Shown: positions 29,694 to 39,689, numbered from the stretch's first letter. The stretch is 64,000 nt of DNA from an uncultured Bacteroidales bacterium (GCA_945874155.1 CAMCFO010000001.1:62001-126000); one strand, 5' to 3'. A program made the numbers and translations. The notes: generated by a model not told the origin, from the letters alone.

Positions 29694-30379
29694 CAGAATT
29701 TATACGAAACTCCAAGGTCTATCATTTTGGAGAAAGCCATAAAGATGGTGTTCTTGTCTTTGAGTGAAGTGAGGCCGCCGAGCTCCAGACTCACGCCCCA
29801 GTTTCCTACGCTATATTCTAAAGACACCAGCCTGAGGTCCACTGCAACTCCCGCTATGACTTTCCTGCCCCAAGGGTCTTTTTCCGTGCCTCCGTTGATG
29901 TTCACTCCCACTCCGAGTCCGGTGTACATTCCTATGCTCATATTTTCTGCAACCGGGACGGTGAACCAGTCGAAGCGCACTGTGGGCATTATGGTGAGGT
30001 TGGCGAAGATGCGGTTCTTCGTGCGGGAAACTTCAACTCCGGCACCATTGCGTGTCACATCGTCCCACAGGCAGGCGCTGCCGTCGATGAGGGCTCCCAA
30101 ACTGAACCAGGAGTTGACTCTCCATTGGTATTCGGCAGCCCAGTGCATGGTGTAGCGGTAATGCTCCTTGTAGGTTTCCCTGTAGGATTCGGGCATAGTA
30201 TTGACGATTTTCTGCGGATTCTGCCAGATGAGGCTTTCAAAAAACTGGTCCCCCACAGACAGCCTGAGGCTGTGTCCTGTGCGGAGCGTGTCTGGTTCCC
30301 GCGCCGATGCTGTCAGGCTCAGAAAAAGGGTCGCCGCCATCAGAATGCTTAAGCGGAATTTGCGGGGTAGTGTTGCCAT
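29693..30379 (-). CDS. Putative outer-membrane beta-barrel protein
   Basis: Signal peptide FRLSILMAATLFLSLTASA; alternating aromatic/hydrophobic strands and a terminal F (LGVSYKF). Start chosen at MATLPRKF; the track opens at 30415. Confidence 0.55.
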   Translation of the reverse strand: MATLPRKFRLSILMAATLFLSLTASAREPDTLRTGHSLRLSVGDQFFESLIWQNPQKIVNTMPESYRETYKEHYRYTMHWAAEYQWRVNSWFSLGALIDGSACLWDDVTRNGAGVEVSRTKNRIFANLTIMPTVRFDWFTVPVAENMSIGMYTGLGVGVNINGGTEKDPWGRKVIAGVAVDLRLVSLEYSVGNWGVSLELGGLTSLKDKNTIFMAFSKMIDLGVSYKF

Positions 30380-30450
30380 AAAATCTAATTTCGTGTTGTC
30401 GCGACAATCCCGCAAATATACAAAAACTTATGGCATTTCCCAAGCGGAAA

Positions 30451-32565
30451 CTATGCGGGATCTACATCTGCGGCTATGTTTCCTGCATATTTCTCCTCTT
30501 TGCAGAAACTGTCCAGCACATTTTTCAGTTTTTCCTTGTTGGAGTGAAGGCATGAATCTCTCGGCAGAGTCACCCTGATTGTGCGAAGATACTCGTCTTT
30601 GACCTTGTCCACCGCCGGGGCGAATGCGGCGCTCACCTGCACTCCCTTGCCCGGAAAAATGCCTTCGCTGCGGAGCATAAGTGACAGTTTGGAGGACAGG
30701 CGGGTGATGCGTACGAGGTTGCGGTCTTTGAACAGCAGGTTGATGATGCGGGTGTAGGGCGGGTAGTCAAAATCCTTCCTCTCCTGCATAAGAGAGCTCT
30801 TCTGGAGTTGGGGTTCTCCGCTGACGAGCATTTTGTAAACGGGGTGGTCGGGCTGAGCTGTCTGGATTGCAAATATGCCCTTCTGGCCCCTGCGGGCGCA
30901 TCTTCCCCGGAACTGTTCGAGCAGTTGGACAGCCTTTTCGTCCGCCCTGAAATCCTGCTGTCCCAAAAGGGAATCCGCCCCAAGCACGGCCACCAGTCTG
31001 AGCTTGTCGAAATCGAAGCCCTTGGTGAGCATCTGGGTGCCTACGAGTATGTCCGTTTCGCCTGCCGAGAATTTTCTCAGCACTTCCTTCAGCCTCGCCG
31101 GACCTGCGCTCACTTCGGAATCCAACCTGTCCACTCTCAGTTCCGGGAAAATGGAAGCGATTTCCTCCTCAATCTTTTCTGTACCAGCCCCTAAAGTGGT
31201 GAGCAGTCCGTTGCAGCTTCCGCCTTCCGGTCCGGGGTGGGGAAGGTGGTCCGACCAGGGAGCGGAGTAGCCGCAGTGGTTGCAGACCAGTCTGCCTCCC
31301 GATTTGCTGTAGGTGAGGCTTACATTGCAGCGAGGACATTTGAGTATGTGGCCGCAGAGACTGCACTGTATGGCAGTTGCATAGGATTTCCTGCCCCTCA
31401 GCACCATCACTTGACCGCCTTCGGATACGGTCTGTTTGATGAGGGCTATGAGTTCGCGGGATATTGAACCGACCATTCCGTTGCGGCGCTTTTCCCGTTT
31501 GGTGTCTATGATTATGGTCTCGGTGTCTGATTGCCCGTGGTAGGGTTTGTCCAGGTGAATCTCGGCGTACCTTCCCGTGGCACAGTTGTAGGTGCTTTCG
31601 AATGAGGGGGTTGCGGAACCTGTGACTATGGGACAGCCGTGGATGGAGGCAAGCAGGGCGGCAGTATCGCGTCCGTTGTAGCGGGGAGCGGGGGAGTCCT
31701 GCTTATAGGAACGGTCGTGTTCTTCGTCCACAATCACGAGTCCGAGTTGCCTGAATGGCAGGAAAACCGCCGACCTTGTGCCGAGGACTATCCAGCCGTC
31801 AGACTGCCGCAGTTTGTCGCATACTTTTTCTTTGGCCGCTGTCGTGATACCGGAATGGAAACACAGAAGTTTGTCTCCGAAATAGCGTCTGAGGCGTTCC
31901 TCCAGTTGGCGGCTCAGGGCGATTTCCGGCACCAGATAGAGCACGCTGCTGTGGGATCCCGGCTCTGCAACTCCTCCGATGGCCCCGCTTTCTATGGCTC
32001 CGTTTCCGATGGCCCCGCCACCAATGGCTTCCAGGGCCAGTTTAATGTATATTTCAGTTTTCCCGGCCCCTGTGACCCCGTTCAGCAGCACCGGTTTGCC
32101 GACTTCGAAGGCTTTGCAGATTTCATTATATGCCCTCTTCTGATCCTCGGACAATTCTGGTGCCTTGCTTATGTTTTCACCCGGAACATCCTCGTTTTTC
32201 CGCCTTTTCGATATCACGGCTTTTTCTTCCTTTTGAGTGCGCAGACCAGGGTAGGCAGCCTTGTACACTTCGCCAACCGTACACATATAATACGATGCTA
32301 CTGCTCTCCAGAGGCTTATTTCCTTTTCCGAGACCTTCGGCAATGCGGACGGGGCCTCGATCGGGTTCACTTTAATGGGCTTGTCTCCTGTCATGACCTC
32401 TGCCTGCCGTGGAAAGCCGCTGACCACCCCAATATACTTCTTGCCGGCAAACAGTACCTCCACCCGGGAGCCCTTTTCCAACGCATATTCCTCGTTTGCG
32501 CTGTAATATGGTTCCCAGTCCAGTTTGAGGGGAAGAATCACCGATATGAGCATCTGTCCAGTCAT
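30451..32565 (-). CDS. priA: Primosomal replication protein N' (helicase PriA)
   Basis: LLNGVTGAGKTEIYIKLALEAI, LVIVDEEHDRSYKQ, zinc-binding CSLCGHILKCPRCNVSLTYSKSGGRLVCNHCGY, GTQMLTKGFDFDKLRLVAVLGAD. Start at 32565 or 32553 (track opens at 32607). Confidence 0.92.
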   Translation of the reverse strand: MTGQMLISVILPLKLDWEPYYSANEEYALEKGSRVEVLFAGKKYIGVVSGFPRQAEVMTGDKPIKVNPIEAPSALPKVSEKEISLWRAVASYYMCTVGEVYKAAYPGLRTQKEEKAVISKRRKNEDVPGENISKAPELSEDQKRAYNEICKAFEVGKPVLLNGVTGAGKTEIYIKLALEAIGGGAIGNGAIESGAIGGVAEPGSHSSVLYLVPEIALSRQLEERLRRYFGDKLLCFHSGITTAAKEKVCDKLRQSDGWIVLGTRSAVFLPFRQLGLVIVDEEHDRSYKQDSPAPRYNGRDTAALLASIHGCPIVTGSATPSFESTYNCATGRYAEIHLDKPYHGQSDTETIIIDTKREKRRNGMVGSISRELIALIKQTVSEGGQVMVLRGRKSYATAIQCSLCGHILKCPRCNVSLTYSKSGGRLVCNHCGYSAPWSDHLPHPGPEGGSCNGLLTTLGAGTEKIEEEIASIFPELRVDRLDSEVSAGPARLKEVLRKFSAGETDILVGTQMLTKGFDFDKLRLVAVLGADSLLGQQDFRADEKAVQLLEQFRGRCARRGQKGIFAIQTAQPDHPVYKMLVSGEPQLQKSSLMQERKDFDYPPYTRIINLLFKDRNLVRITRLSSKLSLMLRSEGIFPGKGVQVSAAFAPAVDKVKDEYLRTIRVTLPRDSCLHSNKEKLKNVLDSFCKEEKYAGNIAADVDPA

Positions 32566-32603
32566 TTTTGCAACCGTACTTGAATGTTTCAAAGCAAGGC
32601 TCC

Positions 32604-32642
32604 GCAAAGGTAGGATTTAATTGGAAAAATACCTACCTTTGC
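32604..32642. promoter_or_regulatory. Symmetric divergent promoter: two TACCTTTG -7 boxes inside an 11-bp inverted repeat
   Basis: GCAAAGGTAGG (32604-32614) ... CCTACCTTTGC (32632-32642). Each arm carries a TAnnTTTG box on opposite strands, for priA (-) and the DUF4301-like gene (+). Confidence 0.55.
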
Positions 32643-32739
32643 AAGAATATGAATGCTTCTGAATATTGTTTCCGGGCTTATTTTGCCGGGCATATTAAGA
32701 AGCACTCTTGCTGCGGAAACCACATAAAATTCAACTAAT

Positions 32740-34311
32740 ATGCTTAACGACAAAGACTTGAAACAGATTGAGGCGCGCGGTGCATCCGCTGCCACAGTCA
32801 GGGCGCAGGTGGAACGCTTCAAGACAGGCTTCCCTTGGATGAATATAGAAGGTCCGGCAGTTCCGGGACACGGAATCCAGGTGCTGGACGAAAAACAGTT
32901 GGAAGAGGCTTCGGCCTATGTTGAAACGGCTCAGGTGAATGGCAAATGCAAATTCGTGCCGGCATCCGGAGCCGCTTCCCGTATGTTCAAGGACCTGTTC
33001 AGCGGACTTGAGAAACTTTCTGCGGGTGAGGCTATTGCTGATGACTCACCGGCTGCGAAATTCGTGTCTGCAATCGAAAAGTTTGCCTTCTATGACGAAT
33101 CTTTGTTCGGCAAACCTGAAAACACTTCTGCAAGCCGTCGCGAAATTCTTGCCAAGACCCTTACCGACGAGGGCCTGGGCTATGGGTCCAAGCCTAAGGG
33201 CGTGCTGAAATTCCACAAATATAAGGGCGAAACCAGAACTGCATTTGCCGAGCATCTCGTTGAGGCTCAGGACTATATGAGGAATGCTGACGGCAGCGCC
33301 AATCTCGTGGTGACTGTTTCTCCGGAGCATAGGGCACTTTTCGAAGCTGCTCTTGAAGAGGTTAAGTCTCTGTATGAGGAGCGTTATGGAGTGAAGTATT
33401 CCGTGGAGTTCACATATCAGGACAAAGCAACTGACACCGTTGCAGTTACACCTGAGAATGAGCCTTTCCGCACAGAGACCGGGGAATTGCTTTTCCGTCC
33501 TGCCGGACACGGCGCACTCATCCACAATCTCAACGCTCTTTCCGACGAGTTGGTTTCTATCAAAAATATCGACAATGTGGCTGTGGAGAGGCTTCTCCCG
33601 ATTACCGCGAAGTACAAGAAAGCCCTTATGGGCAAGGCTCTCGAGTTGAGGGACACCATTTTCGGCTATCTCCATCTGCTTGACAGGATGTTCCCTGTGG
33701 ATGTGTACAAGGACATTAAGATTCCTGGCTACAACAATACTGTGGGCGACCTGGACGTTTATAATTCAGAGGAGTGCAGAACTCTTTGCGAGGACATCGA
33801 ATCCTTCCTTGCGGAGCAGCTTTGCATCACTTTGCCTGTGGCTTCCAATACCGTCGAGAGAGTGGAGCAGCTGCGTAAGGTACTCGACAGACCTATACGT
33901 GTCTGCGGTATGGTGAAGAACCTCGGTGAACCGGGCGGCGGTCCATTCATAATCAGGGAAAAGGACGGCAGCACCTCCCTCCAGATTCTGGAAGGCGTTC
34001 AGATCAATCCTTCTGATGCAAATGCTGTTGCCTGCCTCAAGGCTGCCACTCACTTCAATCCTGTGGACCTTGTCTGCTGCCTTCACAATTACAAGGGCGA
34101 GAAATTCGACCTGCTCCAGTATGTGGATGAAGAGGCTGGATTCATCAGTTCAAAGAGTTACAAGGGACGCGAACTCAAGGCCCTTGAGCTTCCGGGTCTG
34201 TGGAACGGTTCTATGAGCAGGTGGAACACTATGTTCGTGGAGGTTCCTGTGGAAACATTCAATCCGGTGAAAGTGGTGCTCGACCTTCTCCGTCCTGCCC
34301 ATATTGCATAA
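32740..34311 (+). CDS. DUF4301-like family protein
   Basis: The 523-aa translation matches the remembered pattern of this Bacteroidota family (KFVPASGAASRMFKDLFS, GHGALIHNLNAL, GEPGGGPFIIREKDGSTSLQI). Confidence 0.7.
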   Translation: MLNDKDLKQIEARGASAATVRAQVERFKTGFPWMNIEGPAVPGHGIQVLDEKQLEEASAYVETAQVNGKCKFVPASGAASRMFKDLFSGLEKLSAGEAIADDSPAAKFVSAIEKFAFYDESLFGKPENTSASRREILAKTLTDEGLGYGSKPKGVLKFHKYKGETRTAFAEHLVEAQDYMRNADGSANLVVTVSPEHRALFEAALEEVKSLYEERYGVKYSVEFTYQDKATDTVAVTPENEPFRTETGELLFRPAGHGALIHNLNALSDELVSIKNIDNVAVERLLPITAKYKKALMGKALELRDTIFGYLHLLDRMFPVDVYKDIKIPGYNNTVGDLDVYNSEECRTLCEDIESFLAEQLCITLPVASNTVERVEQLRKVLDRPIRVCGMVKNLGEPGGGPFIIREKDGSTSLQILEGVQINPSDANAVACLKAATHFNPVDLVCCLHNYKGEKFDLLQYVDEEAGFISSKSYKGRELKALELPGLWNGSMSRWNTMFVEVPVETFNPVKVVLDLLRPAHIA

Positions 34312-34335
34312 TCCCGGTATCATAAAATTCAAGAA

Positions 34336-35199
34336 ATGTTCAAGATTGTAAAGAAAGAAATGATGACTCCGACTATCTGCAGGATGGTCGTTGAGGCTCC
34401 GAGACTTGCGGCATCTGCGCTCCCGGGGCAGTTCCTGATTATCAGGGCAGATGAACAGAGTGAAAGGATTCCTCTGACAATCAGCGATTTCGATGCTGAG
34501 GCAGGGACCGTTACCATAGTCACTCAACAAATCGGAGCATCCACCTCGGAAATTTGTTCATATAATGAGGGCGACTGCTTCGCTGATGTGGTGGGGCCTC
34601 TCGGCAACCCTTCAGATTTCGTGACTATGAGCGATGAGGAACTCTCCGGCAAGGCCTATGTCTTCATAGCCGGCGGAGTGGGCACGGCTCCAGTTTATCC
34701 TCAGGTGAAATGGCTGAGGGAAAAAGGAGCCAAGGTGGATGTCATCATAGGAGCCAAGACAAAGGATCTCATTATATACAGGGAGGAAATGGAGGCAGTC
34801 TGCGACAATCTCTACCTCTGCACTGATGACGGCTCGGAAGGCTTCCACGGACTTGTGACAGGGCTGCTCGAAAAACTCGTCACTGAGGATGGGAAGCAGT
34901 ACAATCAGGCTGTGGCCATAGGTCCTATGATTATGATGAAGTTCGCCACCCTCACCTGCAAGAAGCTGAATCTGCCGGTTATTGTGAGCCTCAACACCCT
35001 TATGGTGGACGGTACGGGAATGTGCGGAGCCTGCAGGGTGACTGTTGGGGGCAAGGTGCGTTTCGCTTGCGTGGAAGGCCCTGAATTCGACGGTTGGCAG
35101 GTGGACTTCGACGAGGCTATGCGCCGTCAGAGGATGTACAATACTGAAGAGAAAGAGGCTGCCGAGCATCACGTATGCCGTATTGGTCGCGGAAAATAA
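34336..35199 (+). CDS. FAD/NAD(P)-binding ferredoxin-NADP reductase-like subunit (NfnA/PyrK-like)
   Basis: PGQFLIIRADEQSERIPLTISDFD, AGGVGTAPVYPQVKWL, Cys-rich DGTGMCGACRVTVGGKVRFACVEGPEFDG. Confidence 0.85.
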   Translation: MFKIVKKEMMTPTICRMVVEAPRLAASALPGQFLIIRADEQSERIPLTISDFDAEAGTVTIVTQQIGASTSEICSYNEGDCFADVVGPLGNPSDFVTMSDEELSGKAYVFIAGGVGTAPVYPQVKWLREKGAKVDVIIGAKTKDLIIYREEMEAVCDNLYLCTDDGSEGFHGLVTGLLEKLVTEDGKQYNQAVAIGPMIMMKFATLTCKKLNLPVIVSLNTLMVDGTGMCGACRVTVGGKVRFACVEGPEFDGWQVDFDEAMRRQRMYNTEEKEAAEHHVCRIGRGK

Positions 35200-35213
35200 T
35201 AAGGAGAACGAAT

Positions 35214-36599
35214 ATGGCAAACAGAATACCAAGGGTCGCTGCCAGGGCGCAGGACCCGAAAGTCAGAGCGACAAATTTTGAAGAGGTATCTTATGGCTAT
35301 AATGCCGAAGAGGCGCAGCTGGAGGCTTCGAGATGTCTCAACTGTAAAAATCCGCGCTGCGTGGGTGCCTGTCCTGTGAACGTGAAGATTCCTCAGTTCA
35401 TCTCCAAGGTAGCAGCCGGGGATTTCGCCGGAGCGGCCGCAGTGATTGCCGAGGATTCATCCCTGCCTGCAATCTGCGGAAGGGTGTGTCCTCAGGAAAA
35501 CCAGTGCGAGGGCAGCTGTGTGCTGGGAGTGAAGTTCGAGCCTGTGGCAATCGGAAACCTCGAGCGCTTCGTGGGTGACTGGTCTCTGGAAAACGGTGGC
35601 ATAGAAGCAACGGTGGCTCCTTCCAACGGTCACAAGGTGGCAATCATAGGCAGTGGTCCTTCAGGGCTTGCCTGTGCGTCAGACCTTGCCAAGATGGGTT
35701 ATGAAGTGACCATTTTCGAGGCCTTGCACCGTCCGGGCGGAGTCTTGGAATATGGTATTCCGGAGTTCCGTCTGCCGAAGAGCAAGGTGGTGGCAAGAGA
35801 AATCGAAAAGGTGAAGGCTCTGGGAGTGAAGTTCGAAACTGACGTGATTGCAGGACGTACCATCACTGTGGACAGCCTTCTGGACAAGGAGGGCTTCGAG
35901 GCAGTGTTCATTGGTTCCGGAGCTGGTCTTCCGAGATTTATGAACATCCCGGGCGAGCAGCTCAACGGAGTCTTCTCCGCAAACGAATTCCTCACCCGCA
36001 ACAACCTGATGAAGGCATATCGCGACGATTATGACACTCCTATTCACGCAGGACGCAAACTCGTGGTAGTGGGAGGCGGAAACGTGGCTATGGACGCAGC
36101 CCGCACAGCCCTGAGGCTCGGAGCAGAAACCACCATAGTTTACCGCCGCACCGAGAAAGAACTTCCTGCACGTAAGGAAGAAGTGCACCACGCAATGGAG
36201 GAAGGCATCAAGTTCGAGATGCTCACCAACCCTGTGGAAATCCTGGGCGACGAGAAAGGCTGGGTAACAGGCATCAAGTGCATAAGGATGGAACTTGGAG
36301 AACCGGACGCTTCCGGAAGGCGCGCACCGGTGGAGGTTCCGAGTTCAGAGTTCGTCATTGAGACAGATTCCGTGATTATGGCTCTGGGAACTTCTCCTAA
36401 CCCTCTCATTTCCCGCACGACAGAAGGTCTGGAAATCAACCGCCGCGGATGTATAGTGGCCGACGAGGTGGGCCAGACTTCCCGCAAGGGCGTGTTTGCA
36501 GGCGGAGATGCCGTGACAGGTGCCGCAACCGTCATACTCGCAATGGGTGCCGGACGCAAGGCAGCTGCCGCAATTGACACTTATATCAAGTCGAAGTAG
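35214..36599 (+). CDS. gltA: NADPH-dependent glutamate synthase small-subunit-like protein (GltA/NfnB-like)
   Basis: CLNCKNPRCVGACPVNVKIPQF, CGRVCPQENQCEGSC, IIGSGPSGLACASDLAKMGYEVTIFE. Start at MANRIPRV after AAGGAGAACG; the track opens at 35175. Confidence 0.88.
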   Translation: MANRIPRVAARAQDPKVRATNFEEVSYGYNAEEAQLEASRCLNCKNPRCVGACPVNVKIPQFISKVAAGDFAGAAAVIAEDSSLPAICGRVCPQENQCEGSCVLGVKFEPVAIGNLERFVGDWSLENGGIEATVAPSNGHKVAIIGSGPSGLACASDLAKMGYEVTIFEALHRPGGVLEYGIPEFRLPKSKVVAREIEKVKALGVKFETDVIAGRTITVDSLLDKEGFEAVFIGSGAGLPRFMNIPGEQLNGVFSANEFLTRNNLMKAYRDDYDTPIHAGRKLVVVGGGNVAMDAARTALRLGAETTIVYRRTEKELPARKEEVHHAMEEGIKFEMLTNPVEILGDEKGWVTGIKCIRMELGEPDASGRRAPVEVPSSEFVIETDSVIMALGTSPNPLISRTTEGLEINRRGCIVADEVGQTSRKGVFAGGDAVTGAATVILAMGAGRKAAAAIDTYIKSK

Positions 36600-36610
36600 T
36601 TCTATTGTAG

Positions 36611-36832
36611 GTGAAGGAGAATTTTTTCAGGAGGGTGGCTCTTTTCTATTATGAAGGGTTCAAATCGATGACTGTAGGCAAAACGCTGTGGGTCATTGTG
36701 TTGATAAAACTCTTCATAATGTTTGCCATCCTCCGGGTATTCTTCTTTCAACCTGTGCTCAAGGGCAGCGATGAACAGAATGCCCAGACGGTCAGGAGCA
36801 ATCTCATAGAAATTTCCACTGACGCAAATTGA
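36611..36832 (+). CDS. DUF4492-like single-TM small protein
   Basis: 73 aa (RRVALFYYEGFKSMTVGKTLWVIVLIKLFIMFAILRVFFF), directly upstream of cydA. Confidence 0.65.
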   Translation: MKENFFRRVALFYYEGFKSMTVGKTLWVIVLIKLFIMFAILRVFFFQPVLKGSDEQNAQTVRSNLIEISTDAN

Positions 36833-36873
36833 CCGACGTTGCGCCTAAAGACTAATCTAATAACCTAAACATA

Positions 36874-38433
36874 ATGGAATCGGTAATCACACTCTCACGG
36901 GCGCAATTCGCTCTTACTGCATTCTACCATTGGATGTTCGTTCCCCTCACTCTGGGCCTGGGCATCTTCGTGGCCATCCTGGAGACCATCTGGTACCGCA
37001 AACGCAAACAGGAGTGGATGGACCTCTGCAAATTCTGGATGAAACTCTTCGGCATCAACTTCGCCATAGGAGTTGCAACGGGCATTATTCTGGAATTCGA
37101 ATTCGGGACCAACTGGAGCAACTATTCGTGGTTTGTCGGAGACATCTTCGGCGCGCCTCTCGCAATAGAGGGCATATTCGCATTCTTCTGCGAAAGCACC
37201 TTCTTTGCAGTGATGATGTTCGGCTGGAAAAAGTTCTCCCCGCGCAGTCATCTGGCAGCCACCTGGCTTACCATCATTGGCGCCACTTTCTCCGCCTGGT
37301 GGATACTCGTTGCCAACTCCTGGATGCAACACCCTGTCGGAATGGAATTCAACCCGGACCAGATGCGCAATGTAATGACTGATTTCTGGGCCGTTGCATT
37401 CTCTCCGGTTGCAGTTAACAAATTCTGCCACACCGTGTTTTCCTCCTGGAGCCTCGGCGGCGTGTTCGTACTGGGTGTAAGTGCTTGGTATCTTCTCAAG
37501 GGCCAGCATATTGACTTTGCACTCAAGTCCATAAAAATAGGTGGTATCGTTGGTATTACCGGCATATTGCTCACCATTTTCACAGGTGACGGTTCCGCAG
37601 TTCAGGTTACTAAAGTCCAACCTATGAAACTCGCCGCAATGGAAGGCCTGTACGAGGGTCAGGAAGGGACTCCGCTCATCGGATTCGGGATTGTGAATCC
37701 TGATAAGACCTACGACAACGATGAAGACCCTATGCTCTTTGAAATATCCATCCCCAAAGGCCTTTCTGTGCTCGGAAGGCACGACCTCAACGCATTCATT
37801 CCCGGAATCAAGGACATAATTGACGGCAAGGATGTGATTGACGGGGAAATTGTCAATACCGTACCATACTCAGAGAGGATTGAAAGGGGCAAAATCGCCC
37901 AGGCGGCATTGCGGGATTATGACAACGCCAGAAAGAGTGGAGACTCAGAGGCTCTATCGCTGGCTGACAGTACGCTCAAGGCCAATTATCCATATTTCGG
38001 CTACGGTTATTTCAACAAAGTGGATGAGGCGATTCCGAATGTGCAGTTGGTGTTCTACACCTTCCATCTGATGGTTATTATCGGAGGATATTTGCTCATC
38101 TATCTCCTCATAGCCTTGATTCTTGCATACAGAAAGCCGCATTTGCTCTCGGCAAAGTGGAAAAAGATTCCGGTGTTCCCACTTATCGCGCTTGTTTCCA
38201 TCCCTCTAGTCTGGATTTGCCACCAGTGCGGATGGGCAGTGGCGGAAGTCGGAAGACAACCCTGGACCATTCAGGACATACTTCCGGTCGGGGCCGCCAT
38301 TTCCAGCGTATCTGAGGCTCAGGTGCTTACCACCTTCATAATCTTCGCAGTGCTCTTCACCGTGCTTCTCATTGCCGAACTCAGCATAATGGTCAAGCAG
38401 ATCAAGAAGGGACCTGCAGAAAGCATCGATTAA
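36874..38433 (+). CDS. cydA: Cytochrome bd ubiquinol oxidase subunit I
   Basis: SRAQFALTAFYHWMFVPLTLGLG, GVATGIILEFEFGTNWSNYSWFVGDIFGAPLAIEG, GRQPWTIQDILPV. Confidence 0.94.
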   Translation: MESVITLSRAQFALTAFYHWMFVPLTLGLGIFVAILETIWYRKRKQEWMDLCKFWMKLFGINFAIGVATGIILEFEFGTNWSNYSWFVGDIFGAPLAIEGIFAFFCESTFFAVMMFGWKKFSPRSHLAATWLTIIGATFSAWWILVANSWMQHPVGMEFNPDQMRNVMTDFWAVAFSPVAVNKFCHTVFSSWSLGGVFVLGVSAWYLLKGQHIDFALKSIKIGGIVGITGILLTIFTGDGSAVQVTKVQPMKLAAMEGLYEGQEGTPLIGFGIVNPDKTYDNDEDPMLFEISIPKGLSVLGRHDLNAFIPGIKDIIDGKDVIDGEIVNTVPYSERIERGKIAQAALRDYDNARKSGDSEALSLADSTLKANYPYFGYGYFNKVDEAIPNVQLVFYTFHLMVIIGGYLLIYLLIALILAYRKPHLLSAKWKKIPVFPLIALVSIPLVWICHQCGWAVAEVGRQPWTIQDILPVGAAISSVSEAQVLTTFIIFAVLFTVLLIAELSIMVKQIKKGPAESID

Positions 38434-38517
38434 TGAATTTATGTTTTGCGGGTCTTTACAATGAGCTTGAAATCAAATAATTAAGACTTGCAAACCTGGG
38501 TTAATGAAACTATAACT

Positions 38518-39606
38518 ATGGATTATACTTTCTTTCAAGAATATTGGTGGTTCCTGATAAGTGTTTTGGGAGCCGTTCTCGTTTTCCTGCTCTTCGTCCA
38601 AGGTGCCCAGTCTATGTTCCTTCAGAAAATGCCTGAGCAGCAGAGGGAGAGCCTCGTGGGGGCAGTGGCACATCGTTGGGAACTGACATTCACCACCCTG
38701 GTCGTCTTCGGAGGTGCATTTTTCGCTTCCTTTCCGCTTTTCTATTCCACCAGTTTCGGAGGAGCCTACTGGGTGTGGATGCTCATTCTTCTGGGCTTCG
38801 TGGTGCAGGCAGTAAGTTATAAATACCGCAGTTGCGAAGGCAACATCCTGGGCCGTAAGACCTACGATATCTTCCTTTTCCTCAACGGAGTCATTGCACC
38901 GGTCCTTCTGGGCGGAGCCGTGTCCACCTTCTTCTTCGGCAGCGACTTCACCATCTCCCGTTCCAACATAGTGGGAGACAGCGGCATCATATCCCAATGG
39001 GGCCCGTGGCACGGTCTTGAAGTGCTTGCCGACTGGAGAGTGGTCGTCTTCGGTCTGATGGTGCTCTTCCTCTCCCGTGTGATAGCTAACCTATGGTATA
39101 TCAATCAGATAGATGATGAGGGGACACGAAAGTGGAACAGACACCAACTCCTTGTCAACGGGGCGGTCTTCGTTTGTCTTTACCTTGTGGTTCTGGCTGT
39201 TCTGCTCACTGCAACCGGCTATGAAACTGTCGGTGAACACGAATTCAGACTCGTGGAATACAAATATCTCCACAATATCTGCGGCAACTGGTGGGTTCTC
39301 ACCGTTCTGCTTGCCGGCACAGTAGCAGTCTTGGCTGGGATAATCGTGAGCCTCGTCCGCCCTTCGTTCACAAAAGGAATATGGTTTGCCGGAGCGGGGA
39401 CAGTCCTGGTGGTTATGGCACTGTTCTGGGCAGCCGGCTATTTCGCCACCCCATATTATCCTTCCTCCACGGATTTGTCCTCATCCCTGACAATCTACAA
39501 TTCCTCGTCTTCCGAGTTCACTCTCAAGGTGATGAGCATTGTGAGCCTGTTCCTGCCCGTGGTTGCCGCTTACATCGGCTGGGTGTGGTACAAGTTCGCC
39601 AAATGA
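38518..39606 (+). CDS. cydB: Cytochrome bd ubiquinol oxidase subunit II
   Basis: Multi-TM protein adjacent to cydA; WWFLISVLGAVLVFLLFVQGAQSMF, YKYRSCEGNILGRKTYD. The track opens at 38488. Confidence 0.88.
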   Translation: MDYTFFQEYWWFLISVLGAVLVFLLFVQGAQSMFLQKMPEQQRESLVGAVAHRWELTFTTLVVFGGAFFASFPLFYSTSFGGAYWVWMLILLGFVVQAVSYKYRSCEGNILGRKTYDIFLFLNGVIAPVLLGGAVSTFFFGSDFTISRSNIVGDSGIISQWGPWHGLEVLADWRVVVFGLMVLFLSRVIANLWYINQIDDEGTRKWNRHQLLVNGAVFVCLYLVVLAVLLTATGYETVGEHEFRLVEYKYLHNICGNWWVLTVLLAGTVAVLAGIIVSLVRPSFTKGIWFAGAGTVLVVMALFWAAGYFATPYYPSSTDLSSSLTIYNSSSSEFTLKVMSIVSLFLPVVAAYIGWVWYKFAK

Positions 39607-39658
39607 TTAGCTATTGCATTTTTTACCGAAGGATTGGATGAAATAGAATCAACAACTT

Positions 39659-39689
39659 TTTGAATGCTTGTCAAGTTTGCATATCTTTG
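39659..39689 (+). promoter_or_regulatory. Promoter TTTG-N19-TATCTTTG upstream of the AAA/PD-(D/E)XK gene
   Basis: TTTG 39659-39662, TATCTTTG 39682-39689, 19-nt spacer. Confidence 0.6.

Noticed and set aside
31639-32583. 314-aa plus-strand ORF
   Set aside because: Antisense to priA; no coding evidence.
36895-37782. 295-aa minus-strand ORF
   Set aside because: Antisense to cydA.
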